NCBI GenBank assembly: GCA_002496475.1 | Contig: DAJV01000038.1 | Span: 1,029 to 25,407, forward strand | Direction: 5' to 3' | Source of the DNA: Vulcanisaeta sp. UBA163 | GTDB taxonomy: Archaea; Thermoproteota; Thermoprotei; Thermoproteales; Thermocladiaceae | Length of the DNA stretch: 24,379 nt | Shown: piece after piece, positions 7,316 through 16,266 of the stretch | Layout of the letters: each line of letters begins with the position of its first letter | Numbering within the stretch: the stretch's first letter is position 1 | Notes under the pieces: model-generated | Database searches by the model: none | Told to the model about the DNA's origin: nothing | What the model saw: only the letters and a program-made list of their open reading frames with translations | Translations under genes and position numbers: made by a program

Positions 7316-8668
7316 GTGTACCGCAGGGAATTACTTGGGACTGGGAATGTCGATAAAATAGGTTACACTTCATCGGTTATTGATGACGCTGAGATTTTTA
7401 GGTACGTGGTGATTACACTCATTACACATGTTAATGAGCTTGAGAGGGTTGGGGTTCTGAAGGATGATGTGGCTGGGAATATTAGGGATGCGCTTAGGGA
7501 TATTTGGCGCAGTGGTTATGAACCAGGTAGGCTTGTTGGCTATGAGGATGTCCATGAATATGTCGAGGCCGAGTTAATCAAGAGGTTGGGTAGCGTCGGT
7601 GGTTGGATTGGCATTGGTAGGTCCAGGAATGATCACGTGACCACTGCAATTAGGCTTAGGCTTAGGAGAGCATTACTTGAACTGGCATTACTTGTGTTAA
7701 GGCTTAGGGAGGTTGTTCTTAATAAGGCTGTTGAGGAGCATGATAAGGTAATCATTGGTTCAACCCATAGGCAACCGGCCCAGGTAACTACGCTGGGTCA
7801 CTATATGCTTTATCTAGATAGCTTATCAGGGGATTTCCTTAGTGAATTAATGCACGTGTTTGAATTGGTAAATAAGTCACCACTGGGCTCGGGCCCGCTT
7901 GCCGGTACCATGGTCAGTATTGATAGGCTTAGGGAGGCTAGGGAATTGGGCTTTGACGGTGTTGTTGATAATACGATATACGCAACGGGTTCTAGGTACT
8001 TCGTCATATCAGCGGCTTCGGTAATCGTTAATTACCTTGCGGAGGTTGGCAGGTTCATAAATAACCTCGAAATGTGGCTAATGCCGCAGTTGAATTACGT
8101 AAGTGCTGACCCCAGTCACCTGGCCACGAGTAGTATTATGCCCCATAAGAGGAATCCAGCCACCCTTGAGGTTTTTAGGGCTAGGATTGGGGAAGCCGTG
8201 GGTCACCTAATGGCTATGTACTCAATACTTAGGCCCGTAGAATCTGGTTATCAACTTGATCTCCAGGAGTTAACCAGGCATTTGTGGTCTATCATTAGGA
8301 TTGCCAGTGAGGGTATCTCGATATTTACGGATTTCATAAATAGCGTTAAGGTTAATGATGAGGGAGTTGGAGAATCCTTAAATAAGTACGTCGTCACGGC
8401 CGCCGAGTACGCGGAGGTGGTGGCAATGAGGGAGGGGAGACCGTTTAGGGATGTGTATAATGAGGTAGCTAGGAGATTAAGGAGTGGTGCTAGGGTTGGC
8501 CTTGACGTGGGTGATGCACTGATGAAGCCTGTGCTCGGTTCATCAAATCCAAGCCTAATTACTGAGTATGCAAGGGCTAGGCTTAATGAAGTAAGGGAGT
8601 TAACGGAAAAGGTGAGTTCAATCATTAATAAGCTTAATGACGTTGAGAATAGGCTACTTATTACCTAA
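7316..8668 (+). CDS. argH: Argininosuccinate lyase
   Basis: ArgH splits argininosuccinate into arginine and fumarate, the last step of arginine synthesis. The 450-residue protein belongs to the fumarase/aspartase superfamily. The signature loop TSSIMPHKRNP that closes over the substrate is intact. Other family segments are the N-terminal substrate region MYRRELLGTG...YTSSVIDD, the ESRLREVV-type helices, GRSRNDHVTT (substrate binding) and STHRQPAQVTTLGHY (catalytic His region). GTG 7316 fits both the N-terminus of homologs and the TATA spacing. Its last codons overlap the end of the oppositely transcribed carB by 4 nt. Nothing is missing. Confidence 0.95.
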   Translation: MYRRELLGTGNVDKIGYTSSVIDDAEIFRYVVITLITHVNELERVGVLKDDVAGNIRDALRDIWRSGYEPGRLVGYEDVHEYVEAELIKRLGSVGGWIGIGRSRNDHVTTAIRLRLRRALLELALLVLRLREVVLNKAVEEHDKVIIGSTHRQPAQVTTLGHYMLYLDSLSGDFLSELMHVFELVNKSPLGSGPLAGTMVSIDRLREARELGFDGVVDNTIYATGSRYFVISAASVIVNYLAEVGRFINNLEMWLMPQLNYVSADPSHLATSSIMPHKRNPATLEVFRARIGEAVGHLMAMYSILRPVESGYQLDLQELTRHLWSIIRIASEGISIFTDFINSVKVNDEGVGESLNKYVVTAAEYAEVVAMREGRPFRDVYNEVARRLRSGARVGLDVGDALMKPVLGSSNPSLITEYARARLNEVRELTEKVSSIINKLNDVENRLLIT

Positions 8669-11600
8669 TTAAGTTCGCTCTCCAGTAATTCCTCAATTAC
8701 ATACTTTCCGCCGCTCATTAACCATTCAAAGGCCTTTGTTAACTCAAGCCCGAGACTTGGGTGTAGGATTATTGGTGTTGCCGTGTCTGCCGCAAGTCTA
8801 CGTGTTGCGTAGTCCACATCCCTAGTATCTCCTCCAGTGATTAGTATGTCTACGGATCCCTGCTTAAGCATTTCCCTGGTACTCTTCGTATCATCCAGGA
8901 CAATAAGCCACTTACTTAGATGATTCCTTATTTCATCAATGTCCTTTACGAATTCCTCATCATACGTATAAACCAGGGCGTTTTTACTGGGTATTCTTGA
9001 CGGTGTTGTTGAAAGCCACGCCTTTAATAATGCCTCCTCAAGGGACATACCGCTGGATGCAACCTCGCCTGTACTATACATAACGGGTCCAAGCCTTGGG
9101 TATGAACCCCTGACCCTACTCCAGGCGAATTGGCTTGCTTTAACCCACCAACGCCTTGGTCTAAGTACCATGAAGTCCCTATCCATGTTTAGCCCATGTA
9201 GTGCAGCCTTCACTGATAGGTTCATTAGGTTAACCCCAGTTGCCTTGCTGGTGAATGGCATTGACCTACTGGCCCTAATGTTAGCCTCTATAATGTATAG
9301 CCTATCCCTAGCTATGAATTGTATGTTGAATGGGCCAACAATACCTAATGCCCTGGCTAACCTAAGGGCAGCCTCAGTCATCTTGGTTTTCCATGCATCA
9401 TCAAGCCTATAGTCAAGTCCCCTTGGTGGTATAACCATCGTGCTATCACCAGAGTGTACACCAGGTGGTTCTATGTGCTCCACAGGCACCACTATGATTG
9501 ACTTACCGTCACTGACGCCATCAACCTCAGTCTCTACGCCATCACCAATGAACTTAGACACAACGACAGGGTGTTCGGGGCTTATCCTAGCCGCCTTATT
9601 AACGTAATTAAGTAATTCCTGCCTATTCCCCGCGATGCCCATGTAGGTACCGCCAAGTACGTAGCTGGGCCTCACTATGACTGGGTAGTCCAGCCACCTC
9701 TCAATGAGCCCTATTAATTCCTCAATTGTTGATGCATAAGCCCAGGGTGGTTGATCAAGACCTAGTTCATCAAGTAGTTTCGAGAACTTGGACCTGTCCT
9801 CCGCTAAATCCACGGACTCGGGGCTTGTACCCAATATCCTAGTGCCATTGCCTAGCCAGGACCTGGCTTTACCATAGAGCCTTTGCCCAATTTGGCCACC
9901 GGCCCATAGCACAACGAATTTAGGACTCTCCTTGATCAAAATATTACTCAGTATTTCCGGGGTTAATTGATCGAAGAATAACTTATCAGCGAAATCCCAG
10001 TCGGTGGACACAGTCTCAGGATTATAATTAAGAACCCCAGTCCTATAGCCAAGTTTCTTGAGCATTAGGGCGGTATTGACCACTGACCAATCGAACTCAA
10101 CACTAACCCCGATTCTGAAGACCCCGGCTCCCGCGATCACCGCATCCACGTTAGGCCCCGTATTATCATCAGTATCACCACCATGTGTTAAGTATAGGTA
10201 ATTAGTAGCAGCAGGCCACTCGCCGGCAAGTGTGTCAATTTGCTTAATGACAGGTTGCCTCTTCAATGGCTCATCACTAAGTATCCTCCTTAATTGTTCC
10301 TCACTGAAGCCAAGTACGTAAGCCTCCTCAAGTGGTGATAATTCACCCCTCCTTAACCCCTCGTAAAAATCAACAATCCTCTTAATGGAATAGAGGAAGA
10401 ATCTATCAACACCTGTCCACTCATTGATATCATCAACCGAGAACCCCTCCCTAAGGAGTACGGCGGCGTATAGGAACCAGTAGGGCCTTCTCTCCCTAAC
10501 CATCCTAATAGCCTCCTCAACGCTTGCCTCGTTATAAATCCTGCCACCCACGAGACCAGGTTCGCCAATGTCAAGCATCCTAACGGCCTTTTGCCAAGCC
10601 TCCTCAAGAGTCCTGCCAATGCCCATGACCTCACCAATACTCATCATCTCCGGGCCCAGGGGTTCATCAACACCGAACCTATCGTTTTCCCACCTCGGAA
10701 TCTTCACAACTACGTAGTCCAGGCTTGGTTCGAAGGCAGCTACGGTCTTACCGGTCACCTTATTAATCAACTCACTTAATCTATAACCAAGCGTTAACTT
10801 AGCCGCTATATAAGCCAGGGGATACCCCGAGGCCTTGCTGGCCAGGGCGCTTGACCTACTCATCCTTGGGTTTGTCTCTATTACATACATCTCCTGGCCC
10901 CTGGGATTAATTGCGACCTGGACATTGCACTCACCAACTAGGTTTATGGCTCTTGCCACACCTATTGACATTAACCTGGCCCTTTGATACTCATCATTTG
11001 TTAGTGTTAGGCAGGGAGCAACAACCACAGAGTCCCCGGTGTGAATGCCCATTGGGTCGATGTTCTCCATGCATACCACGGCAACGGACTCGCCATGCTG
11101 ATCCCTCATGATCTCAAACTCAATCTCCTTCCAACCGCCTATGTACTTCTCGACAAGGACTTCCTTAATCTCACTCATGGCCAGGGACTTGTGATACTTA
11201 CTGATTAGTTCGTCGTCATTATGGGCAACAAAGGCCCCTGCACCACCCAAGTTGAAGGACACTCTGACAAGTACGGGGTAACCCAATTCCCTGGCTGCTG
11301 ATAATGCTTCATTAAGTGAGTACGTGGTTTTTGAGGGTAATACGGGTATTTCGTACTTATTCATTAAGTCCTTAAACAACTGCCTGCTCAAGGCTGACCT
11401 AATGCCCTCTATTGGCGTTCCAAGGACCTTAATGCCATACTTCCTAATTATGCCCATGTCACTCAGGTTAATGCACGCCGACAGTGCCGTTTGCCCGCCA
11501 AAACCGCAGGCAATCGCATCAGGTCTTTCCCTATCGATTACCATCGTCAGAAACTCAGGCCTTATTGGCACTAGGTAGACTTTATCGGCAAATACATGTG

Positions 11601-11757
11601 TTGTCTGCACAGTGGCCACGTTGGGGTTAACGAGAATCGTCGTTAGGCCCTCCTCCCTGTATGCCTTGAGTGCCTGTATTCCGGAGTAATCGAATTCAGC
11701 AGCCTCGGCTATTTTAATTGGGCCACTACCGATGATAAGTACCCTCCTAATGTCCAT
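8665..11757 (-). CDS. carB: Carbamoyl-phosphate synthase large subunit
   Basis: CarB makes carbamoyl phosphate from bicarbonate, ammonia passed from CarA and two ATP, for arginine and pyrimidines. The 1030-residue protein has the two homologous ATP-grasp halves: the first starts with GSGPIKIAEAAEFDYSGIQA and includes SRSSALASKASGYP; the second starts near residue 545 with GVFRIGVSVEFDW and includes EANIRASRSMPFTSKATG. A regulatory MGS-like domain takes up about the last 100 residues. The second half has GVFRIGVSVEFDW where bacteria have GPNRIGQGIEFDY, which I take to be the crenarchaeal form. ATG 11757 overlaps the end of carA by 11 nt, so translation is coupled. Confidence 0.96.
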   Translation of the reverse strand: MDIRRVLIIGSGPIKIAEAAEFDYSGIQALKAYREEGLTTILVNPNVATVQTTHVFADKVYLVPIRPEFLTMVIDRERPDAIACGFGGQTALSACINLSDMGIIRKYGIKVLGTPIEGIRSALSRQLFKDLMNKYEIPVLPSKTTYSLNEALSAARELGYPVLVRVSFNLGGAGAFVAHNDDELISKYHKSLAMSEIKEVLVEKYIGGWKEIEFEIMRDQHGESVAVVCMENIDPMGIHTGDSVVVAPCLTLTNDEYQRARLMSIGVARAINLVGECNVQVAINPRGQEMYVIETNPRMSRSSALASKASGYPLAYIAAKLTLGYRLSELINKVTGKTVAAFEPSLDYVVVKIPRWENDRFGVDEPLGPEMMSIGEVMGIGRTLEEAWQKAVRMLDIGEPGLVGGRIYNEASVEEAIRMVRERRPYWFLYAAVLLREGFSVDDINEWTGVDRFFLYSIKRIVDFYEGLRRGELSPLEEAYVLGFSEEQLRRILSDEPLKRQPVIKQIDTLAGEWPAATNYLYLTHGGDTDDNTGPNVDAVIAGAGVFRIGVSVEFDWSVVNTALMLKKLGYRTGVLNYNPETVSTDWDFADKLFFDQLTPEILSNILIKESPKFVVLWAGGQIGQRLYGKARSWLGNGTRILGTSPESVDLAEDRSKFSKLLDELGLDQPPWAYASTIEELIGLIERWLDYPVIVRPSYVLGGTYMGIAGNRQELLNYVNKAARISPEHPVVVSKFIGDGVETEVDGVSDGKSIIVVPVEHIEPPGVHSGDSTMVIPPRGLDYRLDDAWKTKMTEAALRLARALGIVGPFNIQFIARDRLYIIEANIRASRSMPFTSKATGVNLMNLSVKAALHGLNMDRDFMVLRPRRWWVKASQFAWSRVRGSYPRLGPVMYSTGEVASSGMSLEEALLKAWLSTTPSRIPSKNALVYTYDEEFVKDIDEIRNHLSKWLIVLDDTKSTREMLKQGSVDILITGGDTRDVDYATRRLAADTATPIILHPSLGLELTKAFEWLMSGGKYVIEELLESELN

Positions 11758-12817
11758 GGTTAGTCACCATCTTGGCGAATTCGTCGAAGATCCACGCCGT
11801 GTCGAGAGGCCCGGGCCTAGACTCCGGGTGGAATTGTGTTGTTAGTATTGGTAGTCTCTCATGCATTAAGCCCTCTACTGTGTCGTCATCCGGCTGCACA
11901 GCCCACACCCTAAAGCCAGTACCCCTGACTGACTGTGGGTCCACTGCATAGCCGTGGTTATGTGTGGTTATGTAAACCCTATTCCTAATAAGGTCCAGTA
12001 CTGGTTTGTTTATTGCCCTATGTCCGTACCTCATTTTCTGTATCCTGGCCCCAATGCCAAGGGCTATTACCTGGTGCCCTAGGCATATTCCGAGGGTTGG
12101 CTTTCTATCTCTAATAATATCAGTAACCACATCACTCAGGTAGGTCAGTAGGTTTGGATTACCTGGGCCATTGCTTAGGAGTATCCCATCACAGTCACTT
12201 AGGGCATTCTTCCACATGTGGCATGGGTACCTAACAACCCTGAAACCCCTCCTTAGTAGGTTCCTTACAATGCTCATCTTCACGCCGCAATCAATTATCC
12301 CAATGCATGGTGAGTCATCATCACCGTAGGAAATCACGCTCCTAGGCGTAACTAATCTCGTGAAGTCAATATCATCATACCTAGGCGCATCCCTAAGGAT
12401 CCTAATCGCCCTGTCTATGCTGTCTGCTATGGCGCCCATCATTACGCCAACCTCCCTCAACTTAATGGTCAACGCCCTTGTATCAATCCTATAAATACCC
12501 GGAATCCCCTCCTTACTGAACCACTCGCTTAGGCTCATGATTGATGTGTAGTGGCTCGGCATTGTTAGGTCAAAAATCACAGCCCCATTGACCTGAATGG
12601 AATCACTCTCCCATTGTTCAGGCGACACACCATAATTACCCATTAATGGGCTTGTGAACACTAGTATTTGACCTTTATATGACGGGTCTGTTAGGGACTC
12701 AGGATAGCCAACATTAGCTGTTGTAAATACAATTTCCCCAACCGTTTCATTATCAGCGCCAAAGGCGTACCCACGATACACACTCCCATCCTGTAAAACT
12801 AAGTAACGTGCCCTCAA
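11747..12817 (-). CDS. carA: Carbamoyl-phosphate synthase small (glutaminase) subunit
   Basis: CarA hydrolyses glutamine and feeds ammonia to CarB. The 356-residue chain has the CarA N-terminal domain (LVLQDGSVYRGYAFG, VFTTANVGYPESLTDPSY), then a class I glutamine amidotransferase domain with nucleophile Cys245 in LGICLGHQ and the partners His330 and Glu332 in TQFHPESRPGP. All three catalytic residues are present. TTG 12817 is the likely start: it lies 26 nt from the TATA box on the minus strand and gives the usual N-terminus. carB follows with an 11-nt overlap. Confidence 0.96.
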   Translation of the reverse strand: MRARYLVLQDGSVYRGYAFGADNETVGEIVFTTANVGYPESLTDPSYKGQILVFTSPLMGNYGVSPEQWESDSIQVNGAVIFDLTMPSHYTSIMSLSEWFSKEGIPGIYRIDTRALTIKLREVGVMMGAIADSIDRAIRILRDAPRYDDIDFTRLVTPRSVISYGDDDSPCIGIIDCGVKMSIVRNLLRRGFRVVRYPCHMWKNALSDCDGILLSNGPGNPNLLTYLSDVVTDIIRDRKPTLGICLGHQVIALGIGARIQKMRYGHRAINKPVLDLIRNRVYITTHNHGYAVDPQSVRGTGFRVWAVQPDDDTVEGLMHERLPILTTQFHPESRPGPLDTAWIFDEFAKMVTNHGH

Positions 12818-12838
12818 ACCGAATCATTCAGGGGACTT

Positions 12839-12848
12839 ATTATAAATA
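12839..12848 (-). promoter_or_regulatory. TATA box of carAB
   Basis: On the minus strand ATTTATAATA is centred about 26 nt before TTG 12817. It faces away from the aminotransferase promoter at 12899-12912, so this is a divergent control region of about 110 nt. Confidence 0.5.
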
Positions 12849-12898
12849 TCTTATAAGCTTTGCTCTTAGGACTTTTATATCACGGTGATGAATACATA

Positions 12899-12912
12899 AA
12901 GTATATATACTT
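12899..12912 (+). promoter_or_regulatory. Palindromic TATA box of the aminotransferase gene
   Basis: AAGTATATATACTT is a perfect 14-bp palindrome centred about 26 nt before ATG 12931. It fits the TATA position and could also be a dimeric operator. Confidence 0.5.
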
Positions 12913-12930
12913 GATAAAAAGAAAATACTG

Positions 12931-14127
12931 ATGCGTGGTTTCTCGCAATCAATAACGTACCTGAGGGAGAGCCCCACGAGGAGAATCGACGCCATCAGGG
13001 AAAGACTAAAACGTGAGAGTAGGGATATCATAAACCTATCCGCTGGGCAACCAGGTCTACCACCACCAATCGAGACAAGGACCCTACTGGCTAAGCAATT
13101 GGTTGAGGAAAACAGCATGGAGCTTTACGGGTATACACCGAGCCAGGGCATCCTCGAACTGAGGGAGGCCGTCTCCGAGGATTTGAAAAGATTTGGTGGA
13201 ATTAATATTGATCCGGGAAATATCGTGATCATCACCGGCGGTCAGGAGGGGATGTTCGCAACATTTATGACAATACTAAACCCAGGTGACGAGGTTATTC
13301 TCCTGGATCCTACATACTTCGGTTACAAACCAATAATTGAGTACTTTGGTGGTAGGGTAAAGAGGCTTGGATTGAGAATGGATGATGGGTTTAGAATAGA
13401 TATTGAGAAACTTAAGGAGTTAGTGACCAGTAAGACCAAGGCACTGGTAGTGGTGTCTCCGGATAATCCAACGGGAAACATAATTGATAGGGATACCGCA
13501 AAGGCGATAGCGGACTTGGCAAGGGACGAGGATTTCTGGATAATCTCCGACGAGGCATATAGGACGTTGATCTACGAGGGTGAGCACACGTACATGTATA
13601 GATACGCACCAGACAATGTGATCTCAATAAACACGTTCTCGAAGGATCCAGGGATACCAGGCTGGAGGTTGGGCTTCATCTACGGGCCAAGCGATGCAAT
13701 ACCCAAGCTGAAACTTGCGGCTGAGGAAATGACCTACTGCCCACCAGTCATAGCGCAAAAATTCGTTGCCACGTACTTAAGGTCTGAGGTTAGGATGAAG
13801 CACATGAAATATATAGTCGAGGAGTACAGGTCAAGGAGGGACGCAGCCATTGAGTCACTAAGGAATTACCTACCAGAGGCTCGCTTCACTGTGCCGAGGG
13901 GTTCGATGTTCGTGTTTGCCGATCTGTCGAATTACATCAGGAATTCCGAGAAATTCGCCGAGGTATTGCTTGAGAAGTACAGCGTTACTGTGATTCCCGG
14001 TACGTACTTCAGTGATATTTATAAGTCAGCCATTAGGATCTCATTCGTAGTAGAGAACGCTGATAGGATACGCCTCGGTATCAAGAGGATTCATGATGCC
14101 ATTAATGAGTATGGCAAATCACTCTAG
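12931..14127 (+). CDS. Class I/II PLP-dependent aminotransferase
   Basis: This 398-residue fold-type I aminotransferase has YGYTPSQGILELREAV (cofactor site), PDNPTGN (Asn region), DEAYRTLIYEG (Asp and Tyr of the PLP site), the Schiff-base Lys in NTFSKDPGIPGWRLGF and the carboxylate-binding Arg in SAIRISF. It belongs to the aspartate/2-aminoadipate aminotransferase group. Its place just before lysZ-lysW-lysX makes 2-aminoadipate aminotransferase (LysN) attractive, since that step is needed upstream of LysX. An aspartate or aromatic aminotransferase cannot be excluded from sequence alone. It has its own promoter and is divergent from carAB. Confidence 0.88.
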   Translation: MRGFSQSITYLRESPTRRIDAIRERLKRESRDIINLSAGQPGLPPPIETRTLLAKQLVEENSMELYGYTPSQGILELREAVSEDLKRFGGINIDPGNIVIITGGQEGMFATFMTILNPGDEVILLDPTYFGYKPIIEYFGGRVKRLGLRMDDGFRIDIEKLKELVTSKTKALVVVSPDNPTGNIIDRDTAKAIADLARDEDFWIISDEAYRTLIYEGEHTYMYRYAPDNVISINTFSKDPGIPGWRLGFIYGPSDAIPKLKLAAEEMTYCPPVIAQKFVATYLRSEVRMKHMKYIVEEYRSRRDAAIESLRNYLPEARFTVPRGSMFVFADLSNYIRNSEKFAEVLLEKYSVTVIPGTYFSDIYKSAIRISFVVENADRIRLGIKRIHDAINEYGKSL

Positions 14128-14162
14128 AGAATATACTTAGTACCATTAAAACGTTATGGCAA

Positions 14163-14172
14163 TATTTATAAT
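14163..14172 (+). promoter_or_regulatory. TATA box of lysZ
   Basis: TATTTATAAT-type sequence is centred about 28 nt before ATG 14197, giving a nearly leaderless mRNA. Confidence 0.45.
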
Positions 14173-14196
14173 ATTAATATTCAATGGGGTTTATCA

Positions 14197-15015
14197 ATGC
14201 TTATTGTGGTTAAGATCGGTGGTTCAGTAATAAGGAAGGGCGTGGATAACCTCATCAAGGAAATACCCACCTTAGTAGGCACTGGTCATAAGGTCGTTCT
14301 CGTGCATGGCGGTGGTTACTTCGTGAATGAGTTAATGGAGAAAATGAACCTTAAACCCAGGTTTGTAACGAGCCCCAGTGGGGTAACCAGTAGGTATACG
14401 GATCTTGACACGCTCAGGGTCTACGTCATGGGCATGATGTTCCTCAACAAGGACCTGGTGGGTAGATTACAAGGCGTTGGAGTTAATGCCATTGGTCTCT
14501 CCGGTGTTGATGCCGGCTTATTGAGGGCTAGGAGGAGGGAGTCCATGATAATAATTGATGAGAGGGGTAGAGAGAGGGTCGTTGATGGTGGTTACACGGG
14601 CAAAATAGAGAGTGCTAATAAGGAGTTCATAATGAGGTTGTTGAACGATGGCATTACGCCTGTGGTGGCGCCAATAGCCATGGATAACAGGACTGGCAGT
14701 CCATTGAATGTGGACGGCGACCAAGCCCTTGAAGTACTATCCTACTCACTACTTCCTGATTACGCTATTATACTCACTGACGTGGATGGTGTATTAATAA
14801 GTGGGAAGGCAGTCAATAAGACAAGCGCCGGCGGGGCTCAGGAATTATTCAAGAACCCTGAGGTTAGGGGCGGCATGAAGAGGAAGGTATACACGGCAGC
14901 CCAATTGGCTGGTAAGGGTATATACACAATAATCTCTAATGGTGTTGTTAGTAAGCCAATTACGTCCGCAGTTAATGGCCTTGGTACACACGTGATCCCA
15001 CCAGGTAATTCCTGA
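14197..15015 (+). CDS. lysZ: [LysW]-aminoadipate/glutamate kinase
   Basis: LysZ phosphorylates the side-chain carboxylate of 2-aminoadipate or glutamate carried on LysW. The 272-residue protein is of the amino-acid kinase family: VVKIGGSVI at the N-terminus, VLVHGGGYFVNELM for substrate and phosphate binding, GLSGVDAGLL, then VDGDQALEVLSYSL and ILTDVDGVL for ATP. It lacks any regulatory extension. In organisms where one LysZ serves both pathways it acts after LysX and ArgX; two such ligases occur nearby, so dual use is likely here. lysW starts 204 nt downstream from its own promoter. Confidence 0.93.
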   Translation: MLIVVKIGGSVIRKGVDNLIKEIPTLVGTGHKVVLVHGGGYFVNELMEKMNLKPRFVTSPSGVTSRYTDLDTLRVYVMGMMFLNKDLVGRLQGVGVNAIGLSGVDAGLLRARRRESMIIIDERGRERVVDGGYTGKIESANKEFIMRLLNDGITPVVAPIAMDNRTGSPLNVDGDQALEVLSYSLLPDYAIILTDVDGVLISGKAVNKTSAGGAQELFKNPEVRGGMKRKVYTAAQLAGKGIYTIISNGVVSKPITSAVNGLGTHVIPPGNS

Positions 15016-15219
15016 ATATATACCGATTCATTAATTTATAAAATTCCCTGCCACCGTAGAGGGCGGCTGCGGGTTCTGCTAAATATAGTAAGGTTAACTA
15101 AGGGAAATGAAAAGTGAGTATAGGGATTAAGTATTATGATAAATAAAAGTGGTGTTATAATAAATAAAATGCTTAGCCTAAAGATAATGCTTAAATAGGC
15201 TATATTCACGTAAGTATTG
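15016..15219. other. 204-nt gap between lysZ and lysW
   Basis: The gap holds a TATA-like TTTATAAA near 15035-15042 facing right, a GC-rich patch (about 15048-15072) in an otherwise AT-rich stretch, and the lysW control region at its right end. A transcript from the first box would begin near 15064 and contains no ORF of note. It may be a small RNA or chance. Confidence 0.3.
15174..15202 (+). promoter_or_regulatory. lysW promoter with flanking inverted repeat
   Basis: The TATA box TTAAATAG (15191-15198) is centred 26 nt before ATG 15220. A 7-bp inverted repeat, TAGCCTA (15174-15180) and TAGGCTA (15196-15202), has half-sites 22 nt apart, about two helix turns, and overlaps the box. This is a good candidate operator for a dimeric regulator such as an Lrp/LysM type, though the regulator is not in the window. 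Confidence 0.45.
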
Positions 15220-15396
15220 ATGCCTACAAAGACTTCCTGTCAGGTCTGTGGAGCGGACATAGAAATACCGGATGATGTACTTGATGGTGAGTTAGTGAGT
15301 TGCTCAAGCTGCGGCCAGAAGTACCAGGTAACTATTCAGAACGGCTTAATACAGCTAAAGTTAATTAAGGTTGAGGAGGAGGACTGGGGCGAATAA
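15220..15396 (+). CDS. lysW: Amino-group carrier protein LysW
   Basis: LysW is a small acidic carrier whose C-terminal Glu is linked to the amino group of 2-aminoadipate or glutamate, so the intermediates do not cyclise and are recognised by their enzymes. The protein has 58 residues. It has a zinc knuckle CxxC-x17-CxxC (Cys7, Cys10, Cys28, Cys31) and the diagnostic ending EEDWGE. It follows its own promoter as a leaderless gene and precedes lysX; its stop TAA overlaps an out-of-frame ATG, and the in-frame lysX GTG lies 10 nt later. Gene length and end motif make this call secure. Confidence 0.97.
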   Translation: MPTKTSCQVCGADIEIPDDVLDGELVSCSSCGQKYQVTIQNGLIQLKLIKVEEEDWGE

Positions 15397-15406
15397 TGGT
15401 CAAGAG

Positions 15407-16264
15407 GTGGTTCTGATTGAAGCCATACACTTTCTCTACGACGCCATAAGGCTCGACGAGAAACTCCTAATTCGCGAATTCGATAACCTAGGCGTTAACT
15501 ATAAGTTGGTTAATGCTGAGGACTTGGTGTTTGAACTTCCTGGAATTAGTAATGCTGGGATAGCCTTCATAAGGACAGTGAGTCAAAGCAGGACACAACT
15601 CCTCTCCCAAATGTATGAGGCAATTGGCGGCAGGTCCATCAATCCATTCCTATCCATAACAATAGGCAATAATAAGGCAGTTACCCTAGCAATACTCAGT
15701 AGGGTTGGTGTGCCAATACCAAACACAGTAATTACTCTATCGAGTAATTCAGCTATGAAGGCGTTAAGCAGTGTTGGTGTCCCAGCCATTATTAAGCCTG
15801 TGCATGGTTCATGGGGTAGACTCGTAAGCCTAGTGGGTAGTGTCGAGGACTTGGGTCTCCTTGCTAGGCATAGAAGTTCCATGGAGAATCCTCAGTACGA
15901 AACCTACCTAGTCCAGGAATTCATAAAGAAGCCAGGTAGGGACATTAGGGTAACTGTTGTTGGCGACGAGGCTGTGGCAGCCATATACAGGTATGCCGTT
16001 AGTAATGACTGGAGGACCAATACGGCCAGGGGCGGTAAAGCCGAGGCTGTTAAGATTGATCCCGAACTTGAAGACATATGTATCAGGGCAACCAAGGCAA
16101 TCGGTGCTTACTATGCCGGTGTTGATGCCGTTGAGTCCGATGGTGGTTATAAGATCCTCGAGGTCAACACGGTACCGGAGTTCAAGAATGTGCAGAGGGT
16201 CACTGGTGTTAATGTGGCTAGGCAAATAGTGAGACTCGTGATTGATGTTGTTAAGAGGGGTTGA
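15407..16264 (+). CDS. lysX: [LysW] ATP-grasp ligase LysX/ArgX, copy 1
   Basis: LysX joins 2-aminoadipate (LysX) or glutamate (ArgX) to the LysW C-terminus using ATP. The 285-residue protein has the family N-terminus FLYDAIRLDEK, the ATP Lys in IIKPVHGSWGRLVSL (about residue 130), VQEFIKKPGRDIRV, TNTARGGKAEAV and the metal/substrate strand EVNTVPEFKN. GTG 15407 is chosen because upstream codons overlap lysW; it gives the extra N-terminal peptide MVLIEA, which is shared with two other genes here. The ATG at 15396 that overlaps the lysW stop is out of frame. Its position next to lysW favours lysine, but glutamate specificity cannot be ruled out without a tree. Confidence 0.92.
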   Translation: MVLIEAIHFLYDAIRLDEKLLIREFDNLGVNYKLVNAEDLVFELPGISNAGIAFIRTVSQSRTQLLSQMYEAIGGRSINPFLSITIGNNKAVTLAILSRVGVPIPNTVITLSSNSAMKALSSVGVPAIIKPVHGSWGRLVSLVGSVEDLGLLARHRSSMENPQYETYLVQEFIKKPGRDIRVTVVGDEAVAAIYRYAVSNDWRTNTARGGKAEAVKIDPELEDICIRATKAIGAYYAGVDAVESDGGYKILEVNTVPEFKNVQRVTGVNVARQIVRLVIDVVKRG

Positions 16265-16266
16265 TC

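Noticed and set aside
15371..15406. TTG 15371 as the start of lysX
   Set aside because: It would read through the conserved end of lysW; the residues before GTG 15407 do not resemble LysX.
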